From: Planctomycetota bacterium
GTDB taxonomy: Bacteria > Planctomycetota > Phycisphaerae > Phycisphaerales > UBA1924
Direction: 5' to 3'
DNA: 5,243 nucleotides
Assembly: GCA_017303565.1 (NCBI GenBank)
Contig: JAFLCM010000203.1
Coordinates: forward strand, 1-5,243
Of the stretch, positions 5,177-5,243 are shown in pieces; the stretch's first letter is position 1, and every line of letters starts with the position of its first letter. Position numbers and translations under genes: made by a program. The notes under the pieces were generated by a model. It saw nothing but the letters and a program-made list of their open reading frames with translations. It was not told where the DNA came from and made no database searches.

Positions 5177-5188
5177 GAGGTCCGGTTC

Positions 5189-5243
5189 ATGCAACGATCC
5201 CTCGCGCCGCGCTCGCTCGTGAACCGCCTCGCGCCGCTCGCCC
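5189..5243 (+). CDS. N-terminus of a gene cut by the window edge
   Basis: ATG at 5189 follows AGAGAGG, with GAGG (5177-5180) at 8-nt spacing, a good ribosome binding site. The 18 visible codons, MQRSLAPRSLVNRLAPLA, are open to the end. Two or three Arg residues followed by a leucine/alanine stretch could be the start of a signal peptide, but the hydrophobic core is not complete within the window. The 222-bp gap with its own promoter candidate suggests a transcription unit separate from the lipoprotein pair. Product unknown. The start is well supported; coding status rests on the ribosome site and the open frame only. Confidence 0.6.
   Translation, partial: MQRSLAPRSLVNRLAPLA

Noticed and set aside
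3482..5194. A 570-codon open frame on the minus strand opposite the lipoprotein pair
   Set aside because: The same antisense artefact: biased composition, spanning two well-supported plus-strand genes and both intergenic gaps. The plus strand has lipoboxes and Shine-Dalgarno sites.
5034..5222. A 62-codon plus-strand frame before the last gene
   Set aside because: Composition is Arg/Ala/Pro/Ser-rich without pattern, no ribosome site precedes it, and it overlaps the better-supported start at 5189 in another frame.

Overview
The window is very GC-rich DNA (about 70% by eye) with strong G/C preference at third codon positions. The clearest taxonomic clue is the N-terminal motif LEPLEARELLSA in the large protein at 320-3022. 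This matches the LEPR-XLL type export motif known almost only from Planctomycetota. Together with the GC level, several GTG/TTG starts and paired small lipoproteins, it suggests a planctomycete, perhaps of the class Phycisphaerae. The class is inference; the phylum is fairly well supported.

Layout. At the left edge (1-78, minus strand) lies the first 26 codons of a divergently transcribed gene for a secreted protein, of which only the signal peptide is visible. A 241-bp divergent intergenic region (79-319) holds weak promoter candidates for both directions, an inverted repeat, a terminator-like hairpin with a T4 tract, and a stem-loop abutting the Shine-Dalgarno of the next gene. Then come four complete genes on the plus strand: a 900-residue exported protein with two HbpS/GlcG-like (DUF336) segments around a beta-rich middle (320-3022); a small three-helix membrane protein of the DUF2752 family (3059-3517); and two small predicted lipoproteins (3605-4288 and 4301-4966) separated by only 12 bp. 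The two lipoproteins look like ancient tandem paralogues of each other. A 222-bp intergenic region (4967-5188) follows, with a perfect 12-bp palindrome, a stem-loop, a promoter candidate and a 14-bp tandem repeat next to a Shine-Dalgarno. A last gene begins at 5189 and runs off the window.

How the genes may work together. Every gene that can be judged encodes an envelope or exported product. The lipoprotein pair is tightly coupled and probably co-translated, and may form a heteromeric periplasmic or outer-membrane assembly. The large protein and the DUF2752 protein are 36 bp apart and could share a transcript. No enzyme with a certain reaction is encoded here, and no RNA gene, CRISPR array, transposon or phage gene was seen. 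The points most worth following up are the paralogous lipoprotein pair, the ten-G tract inside the signal-peptide codons of the first lipoprotein, its Tat-like signal, and the hairpin-rich leaders.
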